From the NCBI RefSeq assembly GCF_001949145.1, contig NW_019091371.1, forward strand, positions 172,494 through 236,493: 64,000 bases of DNA, written 5' to 3'. The first letter of the stretch is position 1, and each line of letters starts with the position of its first letter. Positions 43,801 to 57,100 of the stretch are shown here, piece after piece. Below the pieces are notes generated by a model. It was not told the origin of the DNA, made no database searches, and saw nothing but the letters and a program-made list of their open reading frames with translations. Source of the stretch: Acanthaster planci (taxonomy: Eukaryota; Echinodermata; Asteroidea; Valvatida; Acanthasteridae). A program made the translations under genes and the position numbers.

Positions 43801-46800
43801 TTTTAGTTATTTAGATCGTGGCTTTCAGATGAATGTGGAGAAATGTAGTCAAGTGGTTAGGTCTGTGGCTTCCAATCATAGGGTTTGAGGTTCAAGTCCA
43901 GCTGCTGGCAGTATGGTTGTGGCCCTTGGCAAGCCTCTTCACCCCCGCTTGCCTCTCTCTACCCAGGAGTATAAATGGGTACCAGTATTAACTGGGGAAG
44001 CAACCTGCGATGGACTGGCATTCCATCCAGGGGGGAATAGAAATATTATCAGTCGTTTCATGCCATGGAAACCAGAGATAAACACCGGCCTGATGAGCCA
44101 AATTGGCTCAGACCAGACTTGCTTCTCAGATGAACCTGATTTTTTCATCAATCTAAATTTTCCATTAAAATGGTATTAATGATTTTCCAGATTTAGACTG
44201 CATGTAGTTCCTATCATGTATGTAGCACTGTTCCCTTAAAGTGCATTACTGAGAGTTTGCTGCTAAATCTTTACAGGTGGTGTCAAATTTTTTTTTACCA
44301 GCAGGTATGCGAATTCGGCCCAAAAAAGGTCTTGTGAAGAAATTGGGATTTTTTGCTAAATTGGCCTTGTGTATAAAATTGTGGTTAATGGATGTCTTCA
44401 TCAATTGCATGGAGCATTTAATGATTGAGGTGTGGGTTTTTAAATATTTCCCTCAGAAAATGTAGATGTGTAGGCCTCTAATGTCTCACATAGGCATGTG
44501 AATGGCCACCATATGGCTGCATTATGGCTGCTGCCTCAAATATTAGACTGGTTTCTAGCCCTCTGTGGTAATGCTGCAGACTACCAATAAAAAACATTTT
44601 TGTGAAAGAAAATAAGTTTTGGATAAGCTTTCTCGATAAGTATAATTGGCAGGGATGGATCAAGCATTTTCTAAAAGTGGGTCGTAATTCCAGATTTTCC
44701 CAAAAGGGGGTGGGAACGAAAGCAGCAATAGTGAAATGCCCTTACGTATGGCTTGGGGTCCAGGGGATTTTGGATTTTAGGCACTCTGTGGCGCAATTTC
44801 AGTCAGTATGACACTTTTATTTTTCTGCTCCCTCTCTCTTTCTCTTCTTTTAAGATTTTTAATTTAGGAGGGAGGCACCCCTGTCGGCCCCTGAATGGTC
44901 CTGATATATTTCTCCATCAGTCTGATTTTGCAAATTGTATGATATTCGTCTGGGTTTTCAAGAAAAGCATCTAGAATGGAAATCTTGGAAACTTTCAAAA
45001 TTTGTGAGAATAGAATGATAACATAATTGCTCGAGTACATTAAGTATGTATTTGGATATATTGGTGAGTTTATGCAATTTATTACTCATTAATTAATAAC
45101 TGTCTAATTGAAATTGTCTGACATGAGAACTTGATCACAAATATTGCCATTAATCTTCATTTAACACTGAGTGTGACTCAAACCAGCTTTTTTCCTGAAA
45201 TTCTGATATTCAGATTCAGTCACAAACAATCAATATGAGATCAGTATGATGTGGTTTTATTTGGTTGTCTTATATTTCATTGGCTAGACGTGAATGAGTG
45301 TGCCTTAGGATTGGATGACTGCAGGGCCAACCAAGTGTGCCAGAATCGGGAGGGCTCTTTTGAATGTAGATGTCGGCAAGGATTAGAATTCAATGAAGTC
45401 ACCAGGGAATGCGATGGTAAATTCTTCCCCTTTTAATTGAATTTCTCAAGTTTTGGAGCAATTCTTGACAAACTGAAAATCTTGACTTGCACGACAGAGG
45501 TATGCTTTTTGTAGCGAAAGTGTTGAATGAGTCATACACCTTTATACAGCTGGCAAAAATTTGTCAGAACACCAAATTGTCACGGTTATGTTTATCAAAT
45601 TATCAAAAATTGCTAGCAGACGTTGTTTTGCAGTAAGAAGATAAGAGCTTAATAAAAAGTATCTTTTCAGAGCCAGTTATGACATAAAAATCTCACAAAA
45701 AAGTCCTTTATATAGGTACCCAAACCACTTGTACCTCTGCAGAAATTTCCTTGGTGACACAGCTTGGCTTTTTGTGAATCAATTTTCACAGACATCAATG
45801 AATGTGAGAGTACCCCACCAAGGTGCCGCTACCATGAGCAGTGCTTCAACTATGAGGGATCATTTGCCTGTCAACAGCGTTGCCATGTCAACTACAGATA
45901 CAGTGAAGAAGAGGGTTGCGTTGGTAGGATGTTTACGTCGTCAGAAACTGAGCTAGTAGCAACTCCAATGTAGTTCTCCAATTTTATGCATGTCAAAGAC
46001 TTTCACTACACCAACATCCACCGTTTAGACGGTTACATATCTCATCAAGAGTTATATAAGGGGGCCTGATCATGAGTGGTGATTAACATCCCAGGGTTTT
46101 ACACCTGTGTTTAAATTGTGACATCTTTCTTTGAAGTGATATTACTGTCAGAAGTGGTTTTAAATATTTTGTGCATTTTCTACACTTGTACATGTATTAA
46201 TTTTTAGGGTCAGTTTCACGAAGCCAGAGATCACAAACCATGTTCATAAAAGTTCATAATTGCTTTTGCTCATGTACATAACCAGTAAATTTGTTAAATG
46301 CAATATTTTTGATCGGCTCCACCTGAGAGAGCCATGTTAATTCCCTCAGAATTGTGTTAATAATTATCTTCTTCTTTGTTTGACTGTGATATAGACATCA
46401 ATGAATGTGAACAGGAACCATATCCATGTTATGGGAACTTGCAATGTGTTAACCAGCCAGGATCATTCCGATGTCGACAGTGCCCTCGTGGTCAGATAGC
46501 CAATCGGGAAGCCAGGCAGTGTGAAGGTAGAACAATGTACACTTTGATCTTTGATTTCACAGTACAGAGCTTCCATTTCAGCACAAGGCATATACTACAG
46601 AAAAAAAGAAATTCTAAACAATTCTCTTCATTTCATAATGATTTATTGTAGCATGGCAGAAGAGTATTACACATGGAACAAATGAGTGTTCTGTCAATTT
46701 ATTGTAAAATGAAAACAATAGCATGTCTTCCCTTATTGAACTCAGAGGTAATCTTCATTTGGCTTTGTTTGAATCATTTTCAGATGTGGATGAATGCAAG

Positions 46801-49800
46801 TACCGAGGAGCCAATTGCATGGGAGGATGCAGGAACACCATCGGCTCCTACATGTGTACCTGTCCTCAGGGTTACAATTTGGTCGGCAGGTTCAGCTGTA
46901 GAGGTGGGTGGATACATTAAGTTAACCTAGAAGTGAAATATTTGTAGAATATAGTTTATCAGTACTAGACATCCTGTAGAGCACTAAAGACACCCTTCAT
47001 ATTGCTACACAAGAGTGACTTGGGCAGATGGATCTTAAAAAATGCCCAAGCACATGAGGCGGATGTCGGACAACTCAACTGTATGTGATAGAGATACCAC
47101 AGTTACCACCAAATCAGTTTCAAATTTCAAACTTTTAATTCAGACGTACAGGATTGACGAAAGTGGTGACACTTTTTCTCGTTCTGGATCGGTTTCCGGA
47201 AAGTAACCACACAAGCGGCAAATCTATTTTTAGCCAGAACCATTGTAAAAAGCTTATTTCTAATGAAAAATTTCTCAAAAATTTAGAAAAACTTGGTTCA
47301 TAAATAAGAATTCCATTGAATTTTAAAAATGGAATCTTGTGTAAATTTTGACGCAAATTTTTCAGCTGCACAGCGCAAGCCATCAACGATACTACCTTGT
47401 GCCGCACAGCTGTTCTCAAAGTTCTCAAAGTATATTGCATGCATGCACTTAATGCGTGATCCAAAACTAGGAAACAATATGCGTTCATTTTTCCACCAGT
47501 TTGTATAAAATGCAACTTTGAAAGTCATTTCGATTAGTGCAAGAGTTCAAATGACCGTTGAGTATGAAAAAAGAATTTGGGATCGCTCACAGTGAGTGAC
47601 ATATATTGCCCTAGACTATTCGTCATTTTTTTCCCGCTACCGTTCCAAAATGTCAAAGTGCAAATCAGAATTCTGGCCATAATTTTCCGAGAGCAAGTTT
47701 TGTTCAACGAGAGGTTTACATTTCACTTTTAAACCAGAACATGTCTGAGAATGTAGAATTGAAGGACAACACCAAGGAGGTAGGTTTTTATTTCAAGCAA
47801 TCCAGAACTAGGAAAACGAATGTTATGCATACGGGCCATATAAGTGCAGCGTGGGTGCAAGATCAGTTTATTGCGCAAAGATCGACTTACTACATCCACC
47901 ACTTTTAAAAATACATCAGAAATTAGGCTTGTCTATAACTACTACATGAAATTCCATCCCATCAGTAAGGCATACATGTACAGTATTTGACACCATGGCC
48001 TCAGTAGATGACTGGGCTGAGTAGACAGTGTCTCAACGGACGACTTGTCTCAGCGGTTAACTTTTCTCTTCCTTTTACACACGAACGATCGAGTTGTCTC
48101 AACTTTCAAGTTGTCCAAAGTCAAGTTGGCTAACGGTGGAGTTGTCCAGACCATCATGAGGCATGCACTTCACATTTTGTAACACTTTTTCACACGAGAA
48201 TCAGAAGTTCACAAAATGGACTGATATTCACCATGCAAAGTGGAATGGGTAACATTGGAAACCCCCCTAACCCCGTCCTTTCATGACCAGGGTTTCTATA
48301 AGACAATGTGTTGGCAACTTACCAACCAAAATAATTGCCTGTGCAAAAGCTATCAAAGCCTTACAGTGATTACCATGCATGTGCGCCACCATTCCTAATT
48401 AGTTTCAGGAACATGTAATGTGAAGTGAGTTGACAACAAATCCATTAATTGAACCTAAGTGTCACTCTGTTTTGAAATGTGGTGTCCATTACCATTTTTC
48501 TTGGAATACCTCACATTAAATTTTCCAGCTACTTGTAAAGTATGTTGTGTTGTGTTGTGTTGTGTTCTTTGATGGAAAACTGGTGTTGAATTTTTCATGA
48601 ACTTTATGAAATGTTGTGGTGTCCCTGCTACGTGAGATCCCACTTTTTCTTGAGGAAATTTCGAATATTTCAAAAGACTCCAAAATATTTTAACCGGAGA
48701 GTTACATTCATCATTAACTAACTGTTCAGTTTCAGATAGGGTCAATTGATATCAGGTTTTTCAACCACAAAGTCACACTGCATTCCTGCCCAGAGAATAG
48801 GATATTTTGTGCATAAATACATGTATCCCCGAATGCCGGACATCTCATTTAACTCAAATGTTCTTTGACTGATATGAAAGAAATTGCCACCAAAACAGTC
48901 AGAAGGCTGTTGACAGACCCTGTGCTCAGACGGACCCCTTAATACTATCCACATGGATCAGGTGTTAATGTTTAAAAGAGGGATATGGACATTCAGAGAA
49001 AATGTTTGTTTTGGGTGTATATGCCTGATGTTCTTTAATATGTGAATAAGTTGTTACAACTCGAAAACTATTCGAAAGTCAAGTCTACAGCAAAGGACAT
49101 AGAATAAATACCATCCTCTTTCAAAATAGTTACAAATGCTTCTTTCTTGTCTGTCAAAGATATAAATGAGTGCCGTGTAAACACCCACAACTGCAGCTCA
49201 CAGTCAGACTGCTTTAACACCAGAGGTGGATTCAAGTGCAGGAGTATCCAGTGCCCACAGCACTACCGCAAGGAAGTTGAGTAAGTATATGCTTACATCC
49301 ATCAGGAAGTAGTCCACTCCACTCATCCTTGCCAAACAGTCACTACATATGCATGTAATTCTATTCGCTTGTAACTTGATCAACCGTAGTGGGCCTTCTA
49401 TACCCACAGTGCATAGTGAAGCGGTCGCCATGTTCTTCCTTTTTCTTAGCACCATTTCTTACAGACGTGTCATTTTTGGCATCAAGTTTTGGTTTTGTTA
49501 TCACGTTCCTGTGATAATTTGATCATCCACTGCAGAGTGGATATAAAATAGCGGATTGTTCGGATAGAATAGTGCCTGCTCTAACACCCAGCCTGGCCGA
49601 CTTGGTGTTTAGCCAACCTCCACACAGTTGTCAAAGTTGTCACCCACTGTTGTTGAATTTGCATAGGTTTTTAACAAAGACGAATTACATTTTTCATTTC
49701 ACATTTTCAATGAGTCAGTTACTAGCATGATTGATTCAACTCCTTCATACCGGGAGCCGTCCACAGCCACTGCTTTGTGTGAGGATTAGTGCATACCACA

Positions 49801-52800
49801 CATATATTCTATTCATCATGCACCTGCGGTTTCAATGTGGGCCTGCTGCTGGACAAGGCTTTGCATACTGGGTATACCAAAGCCCAGCAGTCACGGTCAA
49901 AAGAATCCCAGCGTGAAGGGTTAATACCTGAAAACAGTTGCAAAATGTTACGTGCCGCCTCTGTGTACAATGTAAATTGTTCCAAAATCAACAACTCATT
50001 GAACTGTCACTGCATTTACAGGAAATAATGTCTAAACTGGATTGCATGACGCAAAAAACAATTGTATTTAACATAATATCAACCAACCTCACGGACATGG
50101 GCTTTGAAAGGACCCCAAAGGAAATCAAAAACAAAATGAAAAATCTCAAGAGAGATTATAAGAATATGATTGATCACAACTGGCAGAGTGGTGTGGGCAG
50201 AAGGACAATACCATTCCAAGACAAGCTGGAAGAAATATTGGGGGATTGGCCTGCAGTGGAGCCAGTTCAGACTTTCCCCTCAATGGATGTAGTAGGTCTT
50301 GAACCACAAGCAGAGATGGAAATTGACATGAATGACATAAATGAAGACGAGGTGGATCTACATGTAGATGAGCATGCACGTTTGAGTTTTGCACGTAATG
50401 GCTGCCATTTTGCTCCAGTGCACATAATAAGTGAACTATGCACATAACCTTTGCTTCAAGGTTGCAGCCCTTCATCGATGCTACGTGGGATCAGGATCAA
50501 GCATAAATGCAGGAACAGATCAGATCCCCCTCGCTTGATTGCTCTCGCCAGATCAGATCCCCCTCGCTTGATTGCTCTCGCCAGATCAGATCCCCCTCGC
50601 TTGATTGCTCTCGCCAGATCAGATCCCCCTCGCTTGATTGCTCTCGCCAGATCAGATCCCCCTCGCTTGATTGCTCTCGCCAGATCTGATCCTCCTTTGT
50701 AGCGTAAAAGTGTAAACGCTGCGTAAATTGTACACATATAGCAAGTGGTTATTACGTGCACAGTGTCAAAGTCCCATGTGATGCATCGTACAGGAGGTTA
50801 CTGCAAAGCATGTGGCATATTCAACGTTGGCAACTCATAACTCTGCACAACGCGCTTCTTCCACTTTGTGCATTTAGTAAGAATAGGCCAACTAAACTGT
50901 TGGCACTTGGAAAATTGGCATTTTAAAAATAATGAAACAGAGAAGAAAAATAGAACTTACCCCAAAACTACCAGTTCACAGTTTTAATTTGCTGTCTGTA
51001 GACGCCATTTTTTGGCACCCTTACAACTTTGCAGTGCTTTGACTTGAAGAACAAGGCCATAGTCAGCTGACGGGGCAAGCAAGAAAGTGATATCGTAATA
51101 GTCACATCTCAACGGTACAGCAATATTATGATAAGTCACCCAGTTTGGATAAGTGGCCCAGTTTGGAATAATCAGAGAAATTCAGAAAAGTTTTCACTAT
51201 GGTTGCCAAGCACCGCCAAAAGGTAGAGGGAGAACTTAACATGTCATATGAGTCCGTAATTAAGAAAGAGTGAACAGTGGACTCATGCAGCTGGGAGTTG
51301 CACATTCTTTATTCATCCTGAGTAGAAATGCACCCACATGTACACCCAACATAGACTGATCATACGTGCCTAGCACGCCTCACATCAAATGCGCATAATA
51401 CTTTGGGTTCCCATCAACGGATAGTCATTTCCGTGAAAAAAACATGCCCTTTCTTGTTTCCAGTCATAGTAGATAGCATCAACATCTCTTTACTAAAATC
51501 TCAGCACAGAATGTGTGAATTTGAGGGAAAATGTAAGACTTTTGGGACAAGATTAAGAACATTTTGATGTATTTAAAAGAGGGTAAAGTTGGATTTTAAA
51601 ACTCTGTGTCAATTTCCGGAGAAATTGGGATGTTTTCCCCAAGCCATGAAAGGTGTAACTTAAGTGTACATGTCACTTGCATCTCTGCACAATGCACTAT
51701 TATTTTGTGTTTTATTCTGAAGTGATGTACACTTGCACCAAGTGGCTTGCTTTTTCCAGTGTAATAATGTCACATGACATGACCCCATGACCCCAAAATG
51801 TTGTGAAGAAATTGTCACACTGTCTTTGTATTTTCTTTTTTTCATTTTTCATCATCTTGTTTCATTCAGTGTTGTTGAAGCGGTATTTTAGCTGAAGAAA
51901 TTATCACTGTAGTATCCTCCAAATTTTTTCCCTTCTTAGTTTCTCTAAAGTCATGTATTTGTATGTGTACATGTCATGTGATAGAAGACATGTTTAATGA
52001 TAAGGCAGGATTTCTTGACAAAAAAAAGACACAACCAATCTTTTCTTTAATGCATGAACGCTTTGTATAAATGTTTTGTGGCTCGCAATTGTATGTTGGT
52101 TGAAGGAGAAAATGGGTCATGATGTATCTTATGATTACAAGGTAAGTAGTATGGTTGTCAAGAAAATCCTATGGAGCTGGCTGGGTATGGGTCCTCCCAA
52201 GGGTGTCTCACCATATCTGATTTATGGACAAGGGGTGGGTTGCAAGAGGAGGAATATTTCTGAAAATGTCCCAAATGATTCTTGTTCATCATTTTGTTTA
52301 AAAAAAATTGGAAAGCATAGGATTGCCAGTTTGTAAAGCGAAGAAGCTTCAATTCTTAAAAAATGACTTAAGAAATGTCCATAGGAAGCTTGATTTTAGT
52401 TCCCTTCTTGCTCACTTGTACCACACACCAAGAGATGATGTGGGCAAATGGGTTCGAGTGAATTGACTCTAGGTGCCCTTAAAGCCTAGTTTCTACATCA
52501 ATGTAAAGAGCTGCAGACAGCATAGCCAAACAGCCGCTGATGGTATGCAATCACGAGAAACACTTTGTCGCTACTGTTACAGAGATGCAGATATTCTGTA
52601 GTTAACAAAATCAGTGTTGTAGCCGAGACCAGATACAAGACTATGCACAAGACCAGTCAGAAGTATCAGGTTGAACAACGACAAAGGAATGCTTTTGTTG
52701 CAGTTCATTTGAATGGCTTGTGACTTGACTTCAGAGTGGAGGTCTTGTGTTGGTTTTGTGCTGGTCTTGTGATGGTCTTCATTGGTCTTGTCTACAACAC

Positions 52801-54191
52801 TGGACAAAATTGTATCGTGTTCACTCTATTTTCTAACCGATCTGAGAGTATAAGCCAATAGAAACATGTGCTGGCATGATGGATGTACAACGATGTCTTT
52901 ATTGCTCCAGTACCATGCATTAATTTAGCCCATTTTCTCCTCGTGACTAAGAAATGAAACCTCAGTTGTCAACAAAATAGCTTATCATGAATGAAATTCA
53001 TTGAATTGTACCACTTTAGCTACAATGTGCAACCCTCTAAAGAAGGCATTTTCCCCGGTGGACAAAAATTTGCAGAATTTCAGATGCCATTTCGTTCGGG
53101 GGGGGGGTGAATGCATCATGCGCCGTCTCTTCTACAAGTACAACTGTCTATATCTTGATATATTGCACGTCATCAGAGTGTCTGTGATTGTGATGACCAT
53201 GTAGAAACTAGGCGTAAGATATTCATGTTGGTGTTGGCAGTTTTATTACAATCAGTGTCTGCGTTCAGGTATACATGTACATGTATGTTGCAAAGCATGC
53301 TTTCAGTCTATTCATGACTCCCTATGATGGAGTGGTATCCTGTAGACAGAGTATGTCTAGCTGTTCCTTTCTGCACGTCTCCCTGCCTGCCAGACATTGC
53401 TTGCATGCTGTCCATGACCATTTTAGTGTCAAGGTGAGTGTGTTACTTTCTGTTTTTCATTTTACCCAATGTTTAGAAATTACAGTGTGGATTCTTTCTT
53501 TTGGTTGCTTTTTATCACCCTTTCCTAGTGACTGTCTCCCATTTTCTTGTATTAGAGACATGTTATCAGGAAGTAAGCATGTTCAAATAAGTGGCACGTC
53601 TGTTTCATGTACTATAAACATTTCAACTATAATTGCAAATGCTTCTAGTGTACCAACCTGAAAAGACATGCATAATCCTGCAGGTGACCTGCATGGTGGT
53701 TAGAATTTCTTAAACATTTAAGTGTTGTGTGAGAATGTTTCCAAAAATTAAAAAAAAATTCAAACACAGATTCCCTTCCCTACATCCAGACAGTGACTAA
53801 AAGTGGTATTTTGTATGACTTTTCCAGCTCCAACAAGTGCGTACGGCGTCGATGCTCCATCCTAGACTCTGACTGCCAGAACCTCCCCCTCTCCATCTCG
53901 TACAACTACATCGCCTTCTCTTCCAACTTCCTGGCCCCCGCCGTGCTCTTCAAGATTGCCACAGTCCCTGACCGTCGCTTCAGCTACCACTTTAAGTTCC
54001 TGGATGGCCACGAAGGTGGCGAGTTTGCCCTGATGCAGAGTGCCTATGTGGCAACCATCCAGGTGATGCGGAGCATTCAAGGCCCCAAGGAGTATGCCGT
54101 GGATGTTGAGATGGAAGTCTATCAGAGAGGAACCTTGGCCGCACGATATGTTTCCAAGATCTTCTTCAATATCGGGGAGCATCCCTTTTGA
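22831..54191 (+). CDS. FBLN1: Fibulin-1, C-type isoform (alternative last exon)
   Basis: Same first sixteen exons as the D form, then the single terminal exon 53828-54191, giving 2586 nt (861 aa plus stop). The shared exon 16 ends in phase 2 (GA) and this exon supplies the third base, giving DSNKCVRRRCSILDSDCQNL. The tail aligns with human fibulin-1C, for example LPLSISYNYIAFSSN with LPLRITYYHLSFPTN and QAPAVVF with LAPAVLF. Each isoform has its own stop codon, so choosing the end requires alternative splicing combined with alternative polyadenylation. ATTAAA at 54246-54251 is a possible C-specific signal (weak). Confidence 0.9.
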
Positions 54192-57100
54192 GAGATTTGT
54201 GGGCTGCCATGTTCAATCAGCTCAGCTGCACAAAATGACTGGCCAATTAAACAATTTTGGAGTGTTTTCTTATACTGCAGCTTAACAGTCATAATTTTGT
54301 TCCTTCAGCATGTCCAAAAATATAAGGACACATAGAATTTTAAAATTTTTTATCAACATCATCTGGTTTTAATTGTTAATTACTTGTTTTATGTGGTTAT
54401 TGCATTCATCCACTGGTAATGTGCCATATCAGAAGTTCACGTATCTCTTCAAGAAAATCTGGGATCCATTTTTTTGTTCAGTTTTAACATAAACGTTGTT
54501 CGTTTAACAAAAATGAACTTTTTCTATGACAATACTCTGTTGCATTGGTTTCATCAATTTGCAGTCAACGAAACAAGATATAGACTCTAGTACTTTTACA
54601 TTTATCAGCAGCATGTGTACTTACTTCCCTGGCACTTACTCATGATGTTATCACTGGTTTAGACGAGCATTGCATATGTGGCAATAGAGTACCGAAGTGT
54701 GACGTCACTGTGAACAAGAAAGTGCAATGCAAACGAATGGAGTACGTGTGCGTGTTGGTTCGTGTGCTGGTTCTCGTGCTTATGCCTTTTACACACTAAT
54801 TGTGCATGTGATGTATTCACTTTGGTATTCTATAAATGATTGATCTTGGGTTGCTCAAGGTGCTCCAAATGGGTCAAGTAGTCATGTAGAGTTTAAATAT
54901 GCAACACGAATTTGAACTATCAAAAGACAGGAACATACAAACACACACATATATAATAAGAGTATATCTGGCCTTAAATGGAGGGCTTGTGGTAACACCG
55001 TGTGGATAGATCTCTTTTGGAACAGGTATGGTTTTGATATGAACCACTGAGTGTGAACTTGATGTTTTGACCAGTGTGCTCAGGTCATCCTTGGGAGTGG
55101 AGTGCTGGACTTCGGTTGAGTGCTAGTATTTAAGGGCTATGTGGGGATTGGCTCGGATCCCTGGAGCACTGAGGCATGAAACGGATGCTTGGCTGTGAGG
55201 TCAGTGGTGCTCCACCTCGCATCACCAACCTTACAGCCATATTGTTCACTTACATGTTCATGTAATCAGCCATTCTGTTAAACTGTATTGTGGGATATTT
55301 TCCTGAGTAACCGGCCCATTAGGTTGGTTACTTGGGCCAGACCCAAGTAAAAGCAAGAGAAGTCACATGAGCATCAAATTGAATGCAGTCATGCTTGTAT
55401 GAGTTATTGCAGGAGAGTAAATCAAACATGCTGCATGTAGAGACACACATTCTTAAACACTCTACAATTGCTTAATTACTTAATTTTGAATTTTACCCTA
55501 AGGTTTTACTCTTTTTGACAGATTATCAATCAAGTAAGATGCATTAAACCAGTAATTTTTCATAGTCAAAAAGCAGCAGCAAAATTCAAACACTTAATTT
55601 CAGCGACAAACACATTGAATTTACAAATTATTACTCATGGGTTAATGTAACATTGCAAGCTGTAGTCTATACTTGCATTTTGTAAACATAATCCCAGTGC
55701 ATATTGAGACCAGTGATTGAGGCCTCTTTCAAGAAAAGGAAACATGCCCATTTACATCCAATCCTGAAATAATAGGCCTATGTCCAGAAAACTACGTAAA
55801 CCCTTTAAGCTTTACTGCTGGTGACCTGATCTGTGAATGTCACATTGTTTTGAAATTTTTGAGTGGACTCGTATGCAAGCCATTAGCAACAACTGGGTCA
55901 GTTGAGCTATTGGTCTCACAGTTCATCTGTTGTGATACGGGTACTGCTGCTTACCCGACTAGTCTTCACAGAAATAGGAAGTTGCACCATTAAGAACTAG
56001 TGCAAAATAACTCCCCCCCCCCACACACAGCAATCACTCGTGTTAGTATTTCTGGCTGTTTGATACTACATGTATCAGGACCACAAGAAGAAGCTTGAGT
56101 AGCAAGTTGAGGAGTGAAGATCAGAGTTCACACTGTAAAACCTAAAGATAGGAAAATACCTCTTTTGGACTAAAGATTGTTAACGGCAAAACTTATTTTG
56201 TGTTTTTAAAATGTAAAGCCAATGTCCTGCCTGTGTCAAGGTATCATGCCTTTTGCAAACCAGGCCCATTGCTTGGTGTCAATAATCTTTGTGTACAAAA
56301 AGGTCGAGTCTAGATTATTATGAGCAGGATGATCCAATTGTGTATCCACAGCCAAAGCATGGAAAGTATGCCCAGTTAATGTCATGTAAATGGAAAGTTA
56401 TGCCCATGTAAATGTCCATGCTTTAATGCTGTCACTTAATTACATGTGCTTGTGACTTAACTGTAAATTACCAATATCGTTCAAAAGTGTCCACTAGATT
56501 AGCCATCTGTTGTACTGTTTATGCACTTCAGGAGTCATACGCAAAAAAATTGTCTCACTACGTGTAAAATTCCTGGATTATCCCACAGAGGTGAGGAAGT
56601 TCGCTGTGTCAAAGTCTCTCTGTGTCCAAACAACGACTTCAGCTGTATCAATGACCTGGTCAAGCTCATCACCTACAACAAGATCGCTCTGCCGAGTGTG
56701 AACGGCGACCTGACTGAGCCCGTGCTGCTGCTCCGCCTCCAGATTAGAGACCTAACCTACACCCAGGTGCAGGGTCTGAGGTTTTTACTGACCCAAGGCA
56801 ATGAGCTTGGGCTGTTCAGTGTGACAAAGGATGTCAGCCGTGAGGGGTATGACCGTTGGAATGCTGTCGGTGAGTGAAGTCCGCTAGTCCTGCAATGCAC
56901 AAGCTTTAGACTAGCACTGGTCAGAGAATGTTTCTAAAGTCCATTTAGGCCCAAGGCTGGATTTGGCTTGAAGCCTGGCCAGGGTTGGATCCAGTCACAG
57001 GGTGCAAATAAGATTTTTTTATTTCTAAAATGGAGGTAAAAAAAAATTTGTTTTCATCCGTAAAAGAAATCCCCCCTCCCTGGTAGTAGCATTTGGAAAG

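Larger units (their letters stand above)
49281..53827. other. FBLN1 intron preceding the C-type exon
   Basis: 4.5 kb in which the C versus D decision must begin. Besides the Myb/SANT ORF and the 33-bp array nothing gene-like was recognised. The acceptor region before 53828 has a moderately pyrimidine-rich tract. Confidence 0.6.

Noticed and set aside
50451-50761. Repetitive open frames of 60-101 residues
   Set aside because: Products of the 33-bp minisatellite in three frames, not genes.
53862-54182. Minus-strand frame of 106 residues opposite the C-type exon
   Set aside because: Shadow of the real coding exon on the other strand, whose match to fibulin-1C is clear.
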